The position numbers and the translations under genes were made by a program. A stretch of DNA of 64,000 nucleotides, taken from the NCBI RefSeq assembly GCF_000421825.1, contig NZ_ATXT01000011.1:248001-312000 (forward strand), read 5' to 3'. Shown piece after piece: positions 56,040 to 64,000 of this stretch; within the stretch, counting starts at the first letter, position 1, and the number at the start of each line of letters is the position of its first letter. The notes under the pieces are model-generated. The model made no database searches, had not been told where the DNA came from, and saw nothing but the letters and a program-made list of their open reading frames with translations. This DNA comes from Humibacter albus DSM 18994. Its GTDB lineage: Bacteria; Actinomycetota; Actinomycetes; Actinomycetales; Microbacteriaceae.

Positions 56040-56605
56040 TAGTCGTTGACGCGACCGAGGTAGTCGCCGGTGCGCGTGTCGACCTTGACCTTGGTGCCGG
56101 TCTCGAGGAACAGCGGCACCTGGATCTGGTACCCCGTCTCCACGGTTGCCGGCTTGGTGCCGCCCGTGGAGCGGTCGCCCTGCAGGCCCGGCTCCGTGTA
56201 CGTGATCTCGAGCACGACGGATGCCGGCATCTCCACGTAGAGCGGGTTGCCGTTGTTCATCGCGATGGTCACGTTCTGGTTCTCGAGCATGAAGTTCGCG
56301 GCGTCCCCGACGATGGACGACTGCACCGTGAACTGGTCGTAGTCGCTCGTGTCCATGAACACGAAGCCGTCTCCGTCGCTGTAGAGGTACTGGTACTCCC
56401 GGCGATCCACGTTCTCGAACTCGAGCTTCGTTCCCGCGTTGTACGTGCGGTCGACGACCTTGCCGCTCACGACGTTCTTGAGCTTCGTGCGCACGAACGC
56501 ACCGCCCTTGCCCGGCTTGACATGCTGGAACTCGATGACGGTCCAGAGCTGACCGTCGATGTTCAGGACGGCGCCGTTGCGGATGTCGGCGGTATCGGAT
56601 GCCAT
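56039..56605 (-). CDS. efp: Elongation factor P
   Basis: A 188-aa three-domain factor that rescues ribosomes stalled at polyproline. The loop [15 protein letters not shown] carries Lys33 at the tip that reaches the peptidyl-transferase centre. The C-terminal [20 protein letters not shown] signature is present. Its loop lysine is not likely to carry beta-lysine, because epmA/B genes are absent here. ATG at 56605 has GAGGGAC about 9 nt away. It lies 139 nt after aroQ and is coupled to nusB. Confidence 0.97.
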   Translation of the reverse strand: MASDTADIRNGAVLNIDGQLWTVIEFQHVKPGKGGAFVRTKLKNVVSGKVVDRTYNAGTKLEFENVDRREYQYLYSDGDGFVFMDTSDYDQFTVQSSIVGDAANFMLENQNVTIAMNNGNPLYVEMPASVVLEITYTEPGLQGDRSTGGTKPATVETGYQIQVPLFLETGTKVKVDTRTGDYLGRVND

Positions 56606-56744
56606 GCGTGTAGGTCCCTCTCTGGGGTGACGTGGAGACGAAGTCGATCGGTCAAGGCGCTGGGCGCCGACCATCAGCAGATTCTACCGGGTGCCGGCCG
56701 GGAATTCGTCGGGCGTGCCGTGAAGGTCACCGGCGGCGCCGCGC

Positions 56745-57200
56745 TCAGCCGTCGACGTTGCCCGTGATCACGTCGAGGAGCTTCGTGACAGCGGTCGCAT
56801 AGCCGGCCACTCCCTCGCCGACCACGTGGACGACGGCCACGTCGCGCACGTACGAGAACCTGCGGAACTCCTCGCGAGCGTTCACGTCCGAGATGTGCAC
56901 CTCCGCGACGGGCAGCGCGACGCCGCTGAGAGCATCCCTCAGCACCACCGAGGTGTGCGTGAGCCCTCCGGGGTTGATCACGATGCCGGCGCAGTCCAGG
57001 CGCGCCTCGTGGATCGCGTCGATGAGCACGCCCTCGTGGTTGCTCTGCACGGCGCGCACCGTGAAGCCGTGCTCCCCGGCCGTGCGCTCCGTGAGCGAGA
57101 GGACGTCGTCGAGCGTCTCCGTGCCGTAGATGGCCGGCTCGCGCACACCGAGCAGGTTGAGGTTCGGTCCGTTGACCAGCAGCAGCCGTCGTTCGCTCAC
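56745..57200 (-). CDS. aroQ: 3-dehydroquinate dehydratase, type II
   Basis: A 151-aa dodecameric enzyme of the shikimate pathway. LLLVNGPNLNLLGVREPAIYG contains the catalytic Tyr and Arg loop; VINPGGLTHTSVVLRDAL and VEVHIS-like AEVHISDVNAREEFRRFSY carry the substrate His/Ser. GTG at 57200 overlaps the aroB stop by 4 nt. Order aroC-aroK-aroB-aroQ is the usual actinobacterial one. Confidence 0.97.
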   Translation of the reverse strand: MSERRLLLVNGPNLNLLGVREPAIYGTETLDDVLSLTERTAGEHGFTVRAVQSNHEGVLIDAIHEARLDCAGIVINPGGLTHTSVVLRDALSGVALPVAEVHISDVNAREEFRRFSYVRDVAVVHVVGEGVAGYATAVTKLLDVITGNVDG

Positions 57201-58285
57201 GCACCGACCTCCTGGTAGGCGGCGAACAGCAGGCTCGGGTCCGGCGCCTGCATCACGGTCGGCCGCGCGATGTCGTCGAGCACGATGAACCGCAGCGTGT
57301 CGCCGCGCGCCTTCTTGTCGCGCTTCATCGTGGCCAGCAGCGTCTGCCAGCGGCCGACCGGGTAGGTGATCGGCAGCGTCAGCGCCGTGAGGATGCTCCG
57401 GTGCCGGTCGACGACGTCGTCCTTCAGTCGTCCGCTGAGCCGCGCCAACTCCGCGGCGTACACCATTCCGACCGAGACCGCGGCGCCGTGCCGCCACTGG
57501 TACCGCTCGGTGTGCTCAATGGCGTGACCGAGCGTGTGGCCATAGTTGAGAATCTCGCGCAGGCCGCCCTCGCGAAAGTCCTGCCCGACGACCTTCGCCT
57601 TCATGTCGATGGCCAGTTCGACGTTCCGGCGGAACGTCGAAGAGTGGGGATCGAGCGAGGCGTCGAAGTCGTTCTCGAGGTTGTCCAGAATCTCGGGGGC
57701 CCAGATGAAACCGGCCTTCGCGATCTCGGCATACCCGGCGAGCAGATCGTTGCGCGGAAGCGCCTCGAGCGTGTCGAGGTCGCACAGCACTCCGGCCGGC
57801 GCGTAGAACGCACCGACGAGGTTCTTGCCCTCCGCGGTGTTGATGCCGGTCTTGCCGCCGACCGCCGCATCCACCATGCCGAGAACGGTCGTCGGGACCT
57901 GCACGAGCTTCACGCCGCGAAGCCAGGTCGCTGCGACGAAACCGGCCAGGTCGGTGGCAGCCCCGCCGCCGAAGCCGATCACGGCGTCGCTGCGGGTGAA
58001 GTCGGCCTGCCCCATGATCTGCCAACAGAACGCGGCGACCTCCACGCGCTTGGCCGCCTCGGCGTCGGGGATCTCGGCGAGCAGCACCTCGTATCGATCG
58101 GCGAGGCTCTCACACAGCTCCCCTGCGGCGGCCGCGAGCGTCGGCTGGTGCACGATGAGCACCTTGTGCACCTCGGGCCCGAGCAGCCGACCGGCATCGA
58201 AGCGGATGCCCCGCCCCACCGTGACCGCGTACTCCCCTGCTCCCGAGACCCGCAGTTCGGTGATCTCCTCGTTCGTGTCGCTCAT
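57197..58285 (-). CDS. aroB: 3-dehydroquinate synthase
   Basis: A 362-aa NAD- and metal-dependent enzyme converting DAHP to 3-dehydroquinate. NAD-binding GFGGGAATDLAGFVAATWLRG-type stretch, the PTTVLGMVDAAVGGKTGIN block, LAGYAEIAKAGF (metal Glu) and NYGHTLGHAIEH (metal His) are present. ATG at 58285 overlaps the aroK stop by 4 nt. Confidence 0.97.
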   Translation of the reverse strand: MSDTNEEITELRVSGAGEYAVTVGRGIRFDAGRLLGPEVHKVLIVHQPTLAAAAGELCESLADRYEVLLAEIPDAEAAKRVEVAAFCWQIMGQADFTRSDAVIGFGGGAATDLAGFVAATWLRGVKLVQVPTTVLGMVDAAVGGKTGINTAEGKNLVGAFYAPAGVLCDLDTLEALPRNDLLAGYAEIAKAGFIWAPEILDNLENDFDASLDPHSSTFRRNVELAIDMKAKVVGQDFREGGLREILNYGHTLGHAIEHTERYQWRHGAAVSVGMVYAAELARLSGRLKDDVVDRHRSILTALTLPITYPVGRWQTLLATMKRDKKARGDTLRFIVLDDIARPTVMQAPDPSLLFAAYQEVGA

Positions 58286-58788
58286 GCGCCCTGATGCTCC
58301 TTCTCTCGCTGGGTGATCCATTGCGCGATCTCCTCGGCGATCGTGCTGATCGGTCGCCTCGACGTGTCGGCGCGATAGTCCGCGAGCGACTCGTAGATCG
58401 GCATCCGCGCCCGGACCAGAGCGCTCCATGACTCGATGCCCTGCACGAGCGGGCGCTTGCCGTCGTCGATGCGCGCCGCGACGGCTTCCGGACTGACCGT
58501 GAGCAGCACGACCGTGGCATCCCGCAGGTCGCGCTGGGTTTCGAGGTCGAGCACCGCTCCGCCCCCGAGCGAGACGACCCCGCCCGACGTCAGCGCGCGT
58601 GAGACCGCCTCGCGCTCGAGAGCACGGAAGGCAGCCTCCCCCTGATGTGCGAAGATGCCGGAGATCGGGCCGTGGACCGCCACGATCTCGGAGTCGGTGT
58701 CGATGAACGGCACGTCGAGGGTGCGTGCGAGTCTGCGGCCCACCCTGCTCTTGCCGGCGGCGGGCGGTCCGATGAGTGCGACGGTCAC
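58282..58788 (-). CDS. aroK: Shikimate kinase
   Basis: A 168-aa P-loop kinase that phosphorylates shikimate. [17 protein letters not shown] (P-loop), [14 protein letters not shown] (shikimate Asp), SLGGGAVLD (Gly-rich) and [19 protein letters not shown] (lid). GTG at 58788 overlaps the aroC stop by 4 nt. Confidence 0.97.
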   Translation of the reverse strand: MTVALIGPPAAGKSRVGRRLARTLDVPFIDTDSEIVAVHGPISGIFAHQGEAAFRALEREAVSRALTSGGVVSLGGGAVLDLETQRDLRDATVVLLTVSPEAVAARIDDGKRPLVQGIESWSALVRARMPIYESLADYRADTSRRPISTIAEEIAQWITQREKEHQGA

Positions 58789-59984
58789 GCGCGCACGGTC
58801 TCCGTGTGCAACGACGCGGGGATGGCGTCCAGATAGGCCGTCAGGTTGCGGCGGGTCTCGGCGAGCGAGTCGCCGCCGAACTTCTCCAGCACGGCGTCGG
58901 CCACCACCAGCGCGACCATCGCCTCCGCGACGACGCCAGCCGCAGGAACGGCACAGACATCGGAACGCTGGTGGTGCGCCGCGGCAGCCTCGCCGGTGGC
59001 GATATCGATGGTGCGTAGCGCGTGCGGCACGGTGGCGATCGGTTTCATGCCGGCTCGAACGCGCAGCACGGTGCCCGTGGTCATGCCGCCCTCGGTGCCT
59101 CCCGCCTTGTCGCTCGTGCGCGAGATGGTGGAACCGTCGGTGACGAGTTCGTCGTGTGCGGCCGAGCCACGGCGTCGGGTCGTCTCGAATCCGTCACCGA
59201 CCTCGACGCCCTTGATGGCCTGGATGCTCATGAGCGCCTGAGCGAGACGGCCGTCGATCCTGCGGTCCCACTGCACGTGGGAACCGAGTCCCGCCGGAAC
59301 GCCGTACACCAGCACCTCGACGACCCCGCCGAGCGTGTCACCGTCCTTGTGAGCGGCATCCACCTCGGCCACCATCAGGGTAGAAGTGGCCTCGTCGAAG
59401 CAGCGGAGCGGATCGGCGTCGAGTACGTCGACGTCCTCGGGCACCGGCACTCTCGATCCGTCAGGAACGCGCACCGGGCCGATCGCGAGCGTGTGGCTCA
59501 CCGTGGTGATGCCGAGCTCGGCCAGGAACGACTTGGCGACGGCACCGAGCGCCACTCGGGCCGCGGTCTCGCGGGCACTGGCGCGCTCCAGGATCGGACG
59601 CGCCTCGTCGAAACCGTACTTCTGCATGCCGACGAGGTCTGCATGGCCGGGTCGGGGCCGCGTGAGCGCCGCGCCGCGCGCCGTCGTGAGCACTGCCGGG
59701 TCCACCGGCTCCGGGCTCATCACGTCGACCCACTTGGGCCACTCGGTGTTGCCGATGCGGAGCGCGATCGGGCTTCCCATGCTCTGGCCGTGTCGCACGC
59801 CACCGGAGAGGTTCAGCTCGTCCTGCTCGAACTTCATGCGCGCGCCGCGCCCGTAGCCGAGCTTGCGGCGGGCGAGATCGGCGCGCACGGCATCCAGCGA
59901 GACCGGCACGCCCGCGGGCAGGCCTTCCAGGATCGCGATCAGTTCCGGGCCGTGCGATTCCCCTGCGGTGAGCCAACGAAGCAT
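58785..59984 (-). CDS. aroC: Chorismate synthase
   Basis: A 399-aa FMN-dependent enzyme giving chorismate, the branch point used by trp[69 protein letters not shown] and the FMN-binding [17 protein letters not shown] are present. The upstream sequence has CAGAAT 6 nt before the ATG and no SD, so it may have its own leaderless promoter. aroE ends 31 nt upstream. Confidence 0.97.
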   Translation of the reverse strand: MLRWLTAGESHGPELIAILEGLPAGVPVSLDAVRADLARRKLGYGRGARMKFEQDELNLSGGVRHGQSMGSPIALRIGNTEWPKWVDVMSPEPVDPAVLTTARGAALTRPRPGHADLVGMQKYGFDEARPILERASARETAARVALGAVAKSFLAELGITTVSHTLAIGPVRVPDGSRVPVPEDVDVLDADPLRCFDEATSTLMVAEVDAAHKDGDTLGGVVEVLVYGVPAGLGSHVQWDRRIDGRLAQALMSIQAIKGVEVGDGFETTRRRGSAAHDELVTDGSTISRTSDKAGGTEGGMTTGTVLRVRAGMKPIATVPHALRTIDIATGEAAAAHHQRSDVCAVPAAGVVAEAMVALVVADAVLEKFGGDSLAETRRNLTAYLDAIPASLHTETVRA

Positions 59985-60015
59985 GTGTCAATTCTGGCAT
60001 GGCGACACGCGGCGC

Positions 60016-60939
60016 TCAGACCGGGCGGCCAGCGGCATCCAGCCCCACCGCGTCGAGCATCGCGGACAACACTGTCTGCTCCGCGGGCAGTTCGCGCTCG
60101 GGATCGCCCGCGACGAAGATGCGTACCTGCAGCAGGGCTTGATGCACGAGCATGGCGAGACCCGAGAGCACGTTCGCTCTCCTACCGGACGCCGCCGCAA
60201 GCGCCGCCCACCTGGTCACGATGGCTGTGGGCCACGGGTCGTACGCCACATCGAGGAGCAGGATGCCGTCGGCCGTCGCCCGAGCCGCCGCGCGCCCCTG
60301 CACCACGCGTCGGGCGAGGTCGTCGGCACCGACGTGGCCCGGCAACGTGCTCACGACCAGATCGGGCCGGGCTGTCACCTCATCGCCGAATCGTGCGACC
60401 GTTACACGAAGGCCGACGGAGTTGCCGAGTGGGATCAGGTGGTCGGCACGTGCGGGCTCGCGAACCTGCACCGTGACGTCGGCAGCCCCGAGCTCCGCGG
60501 CAGCCACGAGCGCGGATGCCGCGGTGGCCCCGCCGCCCCAGATCAGGGCGGACCTGATCCGTTCCGTTCCCGCGGCGGCCAGGGCGCGCACGATTCCGGG
60601 GACATCGGTGTTGAAGCCGCGCAGGACGAGCCGACCGACGGCATCCGTGTCGAAGAGGATGGTGTTCGCCGCGCCGGTCAGAGCGGCGGTCTCATCGAGA
60701 GAGGCCACGAGCGGAAGGACGGACTGCTTCAGCGGCATCGTGAGGGAGAGGCCGCGCCACACGTCTGGACGGGACGCGACGTATGCGGCCAGCGTCTCCG
60801 GCGTGATCTCGGCGCGTGCGTAGTCCCAGGGCAGTCCGAGTGCGCGATAAGCGGCCTGGTGCAACTCGGGAGATTTCGAGTGTGCTATCGGCGAGCCAAG
60901 CACCGCGAGCTCGCGCGGCCCGTCACTTGCAGTAAGCAT
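60016..60939 (-). CDS. aroE: Shikimate dehydrogenase
   Basis: A 307-aa NADPH-dependent enzyme reducing 3-dehydroshikimate. ELAVLGSPIAHSKSPELHQAAYRAL has the substrate Ser pair; LTMPLKQSVLPL the catalytic Lys (TMPLK where TVPHK is common); GANTILFD-like AANTILF, NTDVPGIVRAL and the NADP loop IWGGGATAASALVAAAELG follow. The ATG at 60939 gives the natural N-terminus and overlaps the mltG stop by 17 nt. The substituted TMPLK motif is also found in other actinobacteria. Confidence 0.93.
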   Translation of the reverse strand: MLTASDGPRELAVLGSPIAHSKSPELHQAAYRALGLPWDYARAEITPETLAAYVASRPDVWRGLSLTMPLKQSVLPLVASLDETAALTGAANTILFDTDAVGRLVLRGFNTDVPGIVRALAAAGTERIRSALIWGGGATAASALVAAAELGAADVTVQVREPARADHLIPLGNSVGLRVTVARFGDEVTARPDLVVSTLPGHVGADDLARRVVQGRAAARATADGILLLDVAYDPWPTAIVTRWAALAAASGRRANVLSGLAMLVHQALLQVRIFVAGDPERELPAEQTVLSAMLDAVGLDAAGRPV

Positions 60940-62449
60940 CGTTCGCCGCGCTCGCGTTGCACCAGTCCTGCAGTTTCTGCACCGCCTGCTCATGCTCCTC
61001 CTCGGTGCTGGAGAAGACAGTCGTGCCGTCCTTGAGATTCACCGTCACGAAGTAGAGCCACGGCCCCGCCGGCGGGTGCAGAGCCGCCTTGATGGCGTCG
61101 TCGCCCGGGTTCGAGACCGGTCCAACGGGCAACCCGGGGTGCACGTAGGTGTTGTACGGGTTGTTCGGATCGGCGCGCTCGGCGTCGGTGGTGAAGAACG
61201 TCTTCACGCCTGCACCGTAGGTGACCGTGGCATCCGACTGCAGATCCATGCCGTCATCGAGACGGTTCTGGAAGACGCGGGCCACCTTGCCCATGTCCTG
61301 CACACTGCCGGCCTCACGCTGCACGATCGACGCGAGGGTGACAATGCGGAAGCGCTGGTCCTCGGGCACGCCCGCGGCGTCGAGAGACTGGAACGAGCGA
61401 TCGACCAGGGTCTTGATCACCGTCTTGGCATCCACGCCGGGGTCGAACGTGTAGGTGGCAGGGAACAGGAAGCCGTCCAGATTCCTCGCCTGCGCGGGAA
61501 CTCCGTAGTCCGTCGGCTTCGCGGCCGCGGCCTGCAGCTCGGCGAGCGGGATGCCCGTGGTCTTCGCCAGGGCGGGAAGGATCGACGCCTCGGTGTCGCC
61601 CTCCGGAATGGTCAGGGTGCGCTCGAGCTTGTTCTTCGGGTCCTTCAGCGCTTTCAGCGCCGACTTGGCGCTCATCTGCTTCTTGAGCTTGTAGACGCCG
61701 GGCTGGAAGACCGGCTCCGGGCTGGTCTTCAACAGCAGGTCGTAAAAGGCGTCGGTCGTCTTGACGACGCCCGCCTTGTGCAACGTGGCGGCGACGTCGG
61801 ATCCCGTGTCCCCGTTGTGGATCGTGATGTCGACGGGCTTCGTCCCCGTGCCCGTGTAGTCGATCGGCTCGTTCATGGCGAAGAGCTTCTTCACCTCGGG
61901 CTGGAAGGTGTTCCAGACGTACACGCCACCGCCGCCGATGAGGGCGAGCACGACGACGAGCACGATCGTGATGGGCAGCCAACGACGCTTGCGTCTCGGT
62001 CCGTGTCCGTGACCATCGTCTCCCCCGCCGTCGCTGCCGCTCCTTCCGCGCGTGCCCTTGCCGCGCGTGTCCCGGCCGCTCGCGCGGCCGCGTGCTCTGC
62101 CGTCGGTCGGGTACTCGAGGCTCGACCAGGGCGAGGCCGACTGCGTCGGAGCCTGTGCCCGCGAAGGATCCGACTGCGTCGGAGCCTGTGCCGGCGAAGG
62201 AGCAGAATCTGCGTCCGAATCGTGGTCGCTCTGCAGCGCGCCCCAGAAGGAGTCGCCGAAGTCGGCGTCAGTGGAGCCGGCGTCGGCGCTGCCGCGATCG
62301 TCCTGCGCGGTGTCGGATGCCTCGTGCTCGCGCGCCAGGGCGGCGTCGCGTTGAGCGCGCTCTCGTGCCTCGCGACGTGTCATGGGCGGCGGCTCGGCCT
62401 CGCTCGCGGGCTCCGGCTGCCCGGAGCCGGGTGGGAAGGGGTGAGTCAC
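60923..62449 (-). CDS. mltG: Endolytic murein transglycosylase MltG
   Basis: A 508-aa enzyme that cuts nascent peptidoglycan strands at the membrane. The N-terminal 155 residues are a long disordered cytosolic tail, acidic then Arg/Gly-rich; one membrane helix follows (WLPITIVLVVVLALIGGGG, about 157-179), then a LysM-like part and the YceG domain with the catalytic Glu in ASIVQREAGSVQDMGKVARV, FQNRLDDGMDLQSDATVTY and LPVGPVSNPGDDAIKAAL. Tail residues about 84-106 come from a 33-bp repeat (62137-62202). GTG at 62449 lies 13 nt after ruvX. Confidence 0.94.
   Translation of the reverse strand: MTHPFPPGSGQPEPASEAEPPPMTRREARERAQRDAALAREHEASDTAQDDRGSADAGSTDADFGDSFWGALQSDHDSDADSAPSPAQAPTQSDPSRAQAPTQSASPWSSLEYPTDGRARGRASGRDTRGKGTRGRSGSDGGGDDGHGHGPRRKRRWLPITIVLVVVLALIGGGGVYVWNTFQPEVKKLFAMNEPIDYTGTGTKPVDITIHNGDTGSDVAATLHKAGVVKTTDAFYDLLLKTSPEPVFQPGVYKLKKQMSAKSALKALKDPKNKLERTLTIPEGDTEASILPALAKTTGIPLAELQAAAAKPTDYGVPAQARNLDGFLFPATYTFDPGVDAKTVIKTLVDRSFQSLDAAGVPEDQRFRIVTLASIVQREAGSVQDMGKVARVFQNRLDDGMDLQSDATVTYGAGVKTFFTTDAERADPNNPYNTYVHPGLPVGPVSNPGDDAIKAALHPPAGPWLYFVTVNLKDGTTVFSSTEEEHEQAVQKLQDWCNASAANDAYCK
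62137..62202. repeat. 33-bp tandem repeat in the mltG cytosolic tail
   Basis: Two near-identical copies, at 62137-62169 and 62170-62202, beginning CCGACTGCGTCGGAGCC. Each codes 11 residues with the core AQAPTQS. In-frame length variation would only change the disordered tail. Confidence 0.75.
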
Positions 62450-62461
62450 GTCAGGGGGTCC

Positions 62462-62920
62462 TCAGTTCGTGTCTGCGAGAGTTCCGGGGGGATTCCCGCT
62501 GGCGCGCTCCACATCGAGCGCGTGCTGCAAAATTACCGTGGCCGCGGCCTGATCTACCACGGAACGTGAATTCCGCGTGGTGCGGCCCGACGCCCGCAGG
62601 GCGGACTGCGCGGTCACTGTCGACAGCCGTTCGTCGACGAGCCGGACGGGGATGCCGCAGGCGGCTCGCAGCCGCGAGGCGAATTCCGTGGCGTCGTCGG
62701 TCGACGGCGTGCTCGCGCCGGAGAGCGACAGCGGCAGTCCCACGATGATCTCCACGGCTGACAGTTCCGTGGCAACCGCCTGGATGCGCGCCACATCACT
62801 GCCGTCCTCGGTACGCGACACGGTCTCCACAGGGAGGGCGAGCATCCCGTCGGGATCGCTGCGGCTCAGCCCGATTCGGGCTTTTCCGACATCGACGCCG
62901 ACGCGGACTCCGGAGCGCAC
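62462..62920 (-). CDS. ruvX: YqgF/RuvX, 16S rRNA 5'-end nuclease (Holliday junction resolvase-like)
   Basis: A 152-aa RNase H-fold nuclease that matures the 5' end of 16S rRNA in several bacteria. GVRVGVDVGKARIGLSRSDP has the first metal Asp; IIVGLPLSLSGASTPSTDDA and VRLVDERLSTVTAQSALRA carry the others. GTG at 62920 lies 6 nt after the alaS stop. Neighbours alaS-ruvX-mltG-aroE are a standard bacterial order. Confidence 0.95.
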   Translation of the reverse strand: MRSGVRVGVDVGKARIGLSRSDPDGMLALPVETVSRTEDGSDVARIQAVATELSAVEIIVGLPLSLSGASTPSTDDATEFASRLRAACGIPVRLVDERLSTVTAQSALRASGRTTRNSRSVVDQAAATVILQHALDVERASGNPPGTLADTN

Positions 62921-62926
62921 GACGCG

Positions 62927-64000
62927 CTAGCCGATCGCGTTGCGCACGGTGGCGAGCGCCGAATCGATGGCGGCCGTGTCGGATCCGCCGCCCTGCGCCA
63001 GGTCGTCCTTGCCGCCTCCGCCGCCGCCGAGTACTGTCGCGGCGCTCTTGGCCAGCGGGCCCGCCTTGACGCCGGCGTCTCGCGCGGCCCGGTTGGTCGC
63101 GACGATGACGACCGGGCGGTCGTTCACGATCGCCGCGAGGGCGACCACCGCGGCGTCGGAGCCGAGACGTTCGCGCACGGTCGTGACGAGCATCCTCAGG
63201 TCGTCGGCGGAGCCGAGCCTGCCGACGTTCTCGATCACGGCGCGCACCGCAGCGGCGCGCACGGCCTTCTCGAGCAGCCCGGGCACACGGTCGAGCACCG
63301 CTCGCGCCTCGAACGCGGCGATCTTCTTCTCTGCGGCCTTGAGGCTGGTGACGAGGTCGTTGATGCGTTCCGGCAGCTGCTCCCGCGGCGTCTTCAGCGC
63401 GCCGCTGAGCTGCGAGACGATCGCCCGCTCGGCGGTGAGGTCGCGGAATGCCTCGAGGCCCACCAGAGACTCGACACGGCGATTGGTCGACCCGACGGAC
63501 GATTCGCTGATCAGGTTGATCATGCCGATCTCCGAGCTGGAACCGACGTGCGTGCCCGCGCAGAGCTCGCGCGACCACGGCCCGCCGATGTCGACCACCC
63601 GCACGACGTCGCCGTACTTCTCGCCGAACAGCGCCATGGCACCGAGCGCTTTCGCCTCGGCGAGCGGCAGCTCGCGCGTCACGACCTCGAGATCGTCGCG
63701 GATGGCGTTGTTGGAGATCTCCTCGATCTCGGAACGTGTCGCCGCCGACAACCCCTGGTTCCACGAGAAGTCGAGGCGCAGGTACCCGGCCTTGTTGTAC
63801 GAGCCGGACTGGTGCGCGTTGGGTCCGAGAACCTGTCGCAGCGCGGCATGGATGATGTGGGTTCCGGAGTGCGCCTGCCGCGCCCCCCTGCGGTAGTCGG
63901 CGTCCACGACGCTGGTCGCCACGTCGTCGACGCCCACCTCGCCGTGCGTGACCTGCACCGTGTGGCTGATCAGGCCTTTGACCGGCTTCTGCACGTCGAG
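62927..64000 (-). CDS. alaS: Alanyl-tRNA synthetase, C-terminal part (runs off the window)
   Basis: The last 357 codons plus stop of AlaS (usually about 880 aa). The editing domain has the zinc ligands in ARQAHSGTHIIHAALRQVLG (HxxxH) and ELCAGTHVGSSSEIG (C and H), which remove Ser and Gly from mischarged tRNA-Ala. The coiled-coil linker and the C-Ala (DHH-like) domain follow, ending VLGGGGGGKDDLAQGGG and ATVRNAIG. The frame is open to base 64000; the catalytic domain is outside. Confidence 0.95.
   Translation of the reverse strand, partial: LDVQKPVKGLISHTVQVTHGEVGVDDVATSVVDADYRRGARQAHSGTHIIHAALRQVLGPNAHQSGSYNKAGYLRLDFSWNQGLSAATRSEIEEISNNAIRDDLEVVTRELPLAEAKALGAMALFGEKYGDVVRVVDIGGPWSRELCAGTHVGSSSEIGMINLISESSVGSTNRRVESLVGLEAFRDLTAERAIVSQLSGALKTPREQLPERINDLVTSLKAAEKKIAAFEARAVLDRVPGLLEKAVRAAAVRAVIENVGRLGSADDLRMLVTTVRERLGSDAAVVALAAIVNDRPVVIVATNRAARDAGVKAGPLAKSAATVLGGGGGGKDDLAQGGGSDTAAIDSALATVRNAIG

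Overview
The window is high-GC chromosomal DNA with gene neighbourhoods typical of Actinobacteria: rpsA-polA-ANTAR regulator, trp/lgt/glt/pyk, his-trp, rpe-rsmB-fmt-priA-metK-coaBC-rpoZ-gmk-pyrF-carBA-pyrCBR, and nusB-efp-aroQBKCE-mltG-ruvX-alaS. A guanylate kinase fused to an mIHF-type domain, a DUF222/HNH gene and many small repeats point to Microbacteriaceae (Leifsonia-like). This placement is inferred from content, not from a database search. Most genes lie on the minus strand, so the biological order runs from high to low coordinates.

Layout. 1-8.4 kb: coaE (cut by the edge), a MOSC protein, rpsA, a DUF885 peptidase-like gene, polA, a hotdog thioesterase and an ANTAR response regulator. 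8.5-15.1 kb: an accessory stretch on the plus strand, with tRNA-Leu(CAA) followed by duplicated structured repeats, a tandem-duplicated HAD acid phosphatase, an EXPERA/TMEM97-like membrane protein, an SGNH hydrolase, an MFS transporter and a phosphoribosyltransferase. 15.1-32 kb: pyk, gltD, gltB, lgt, trpA, trpB, trpC, two small membrane proteins, trpE, hisI, hisF, hisG, hisE. 32-41 kb: rpe, rsmB, fmt, a helicase-motif-less priA, metK, coaBC, rpoZ, and the mIHF-gmk fusion. 41-50 kb: a complete-looking pyrR-pyrB-pyrC-(membrane protein)-carA-carB-pyrF operon with a probable PyrR-binding leader. 50.3-55.6 kb: an accessory insertion holding a divergent PanE-like/TetR pair with a clear operator, a DUF222-HNH gene, a GNAT remnant among tandem repeats, a DinB-like protein and a DsbA-like lipoprotein. 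55.6-64 kb: nusB, efp, the shikimate genes aroQ-aroB-aroK-aroC-aroE, mltG, ruvX and the C-terminal part of alaS.

The genes supply precursors in connected ways. The aro genes make chorismate, which trpE draws on; hisG-E-I-F form part of histidine synthesis and use PRPP, as do pyrR's enzymatic activity and the trp branch (trpD and trpG are not in the window). gltBD supplies glutamate, pyk pyruvate, and metK SAM. Stop/start overlaps of 1-8 nt (ATGA, GTGA, TAATG) join most genes of the long operons and suggest translational coupling.

Most notable: a family of structured repeat elements near polA and tRNA-Leu whose variable stems keep pairing while their internal loops are conserved; many apparently leaderless starts with a TANNNT box 6-8 nt before the start codon; the mIHF-Gmk fusion; a PyrR-like leader covering the pyrR ribosome-binding site; and short tandem repeats at many gene ends.
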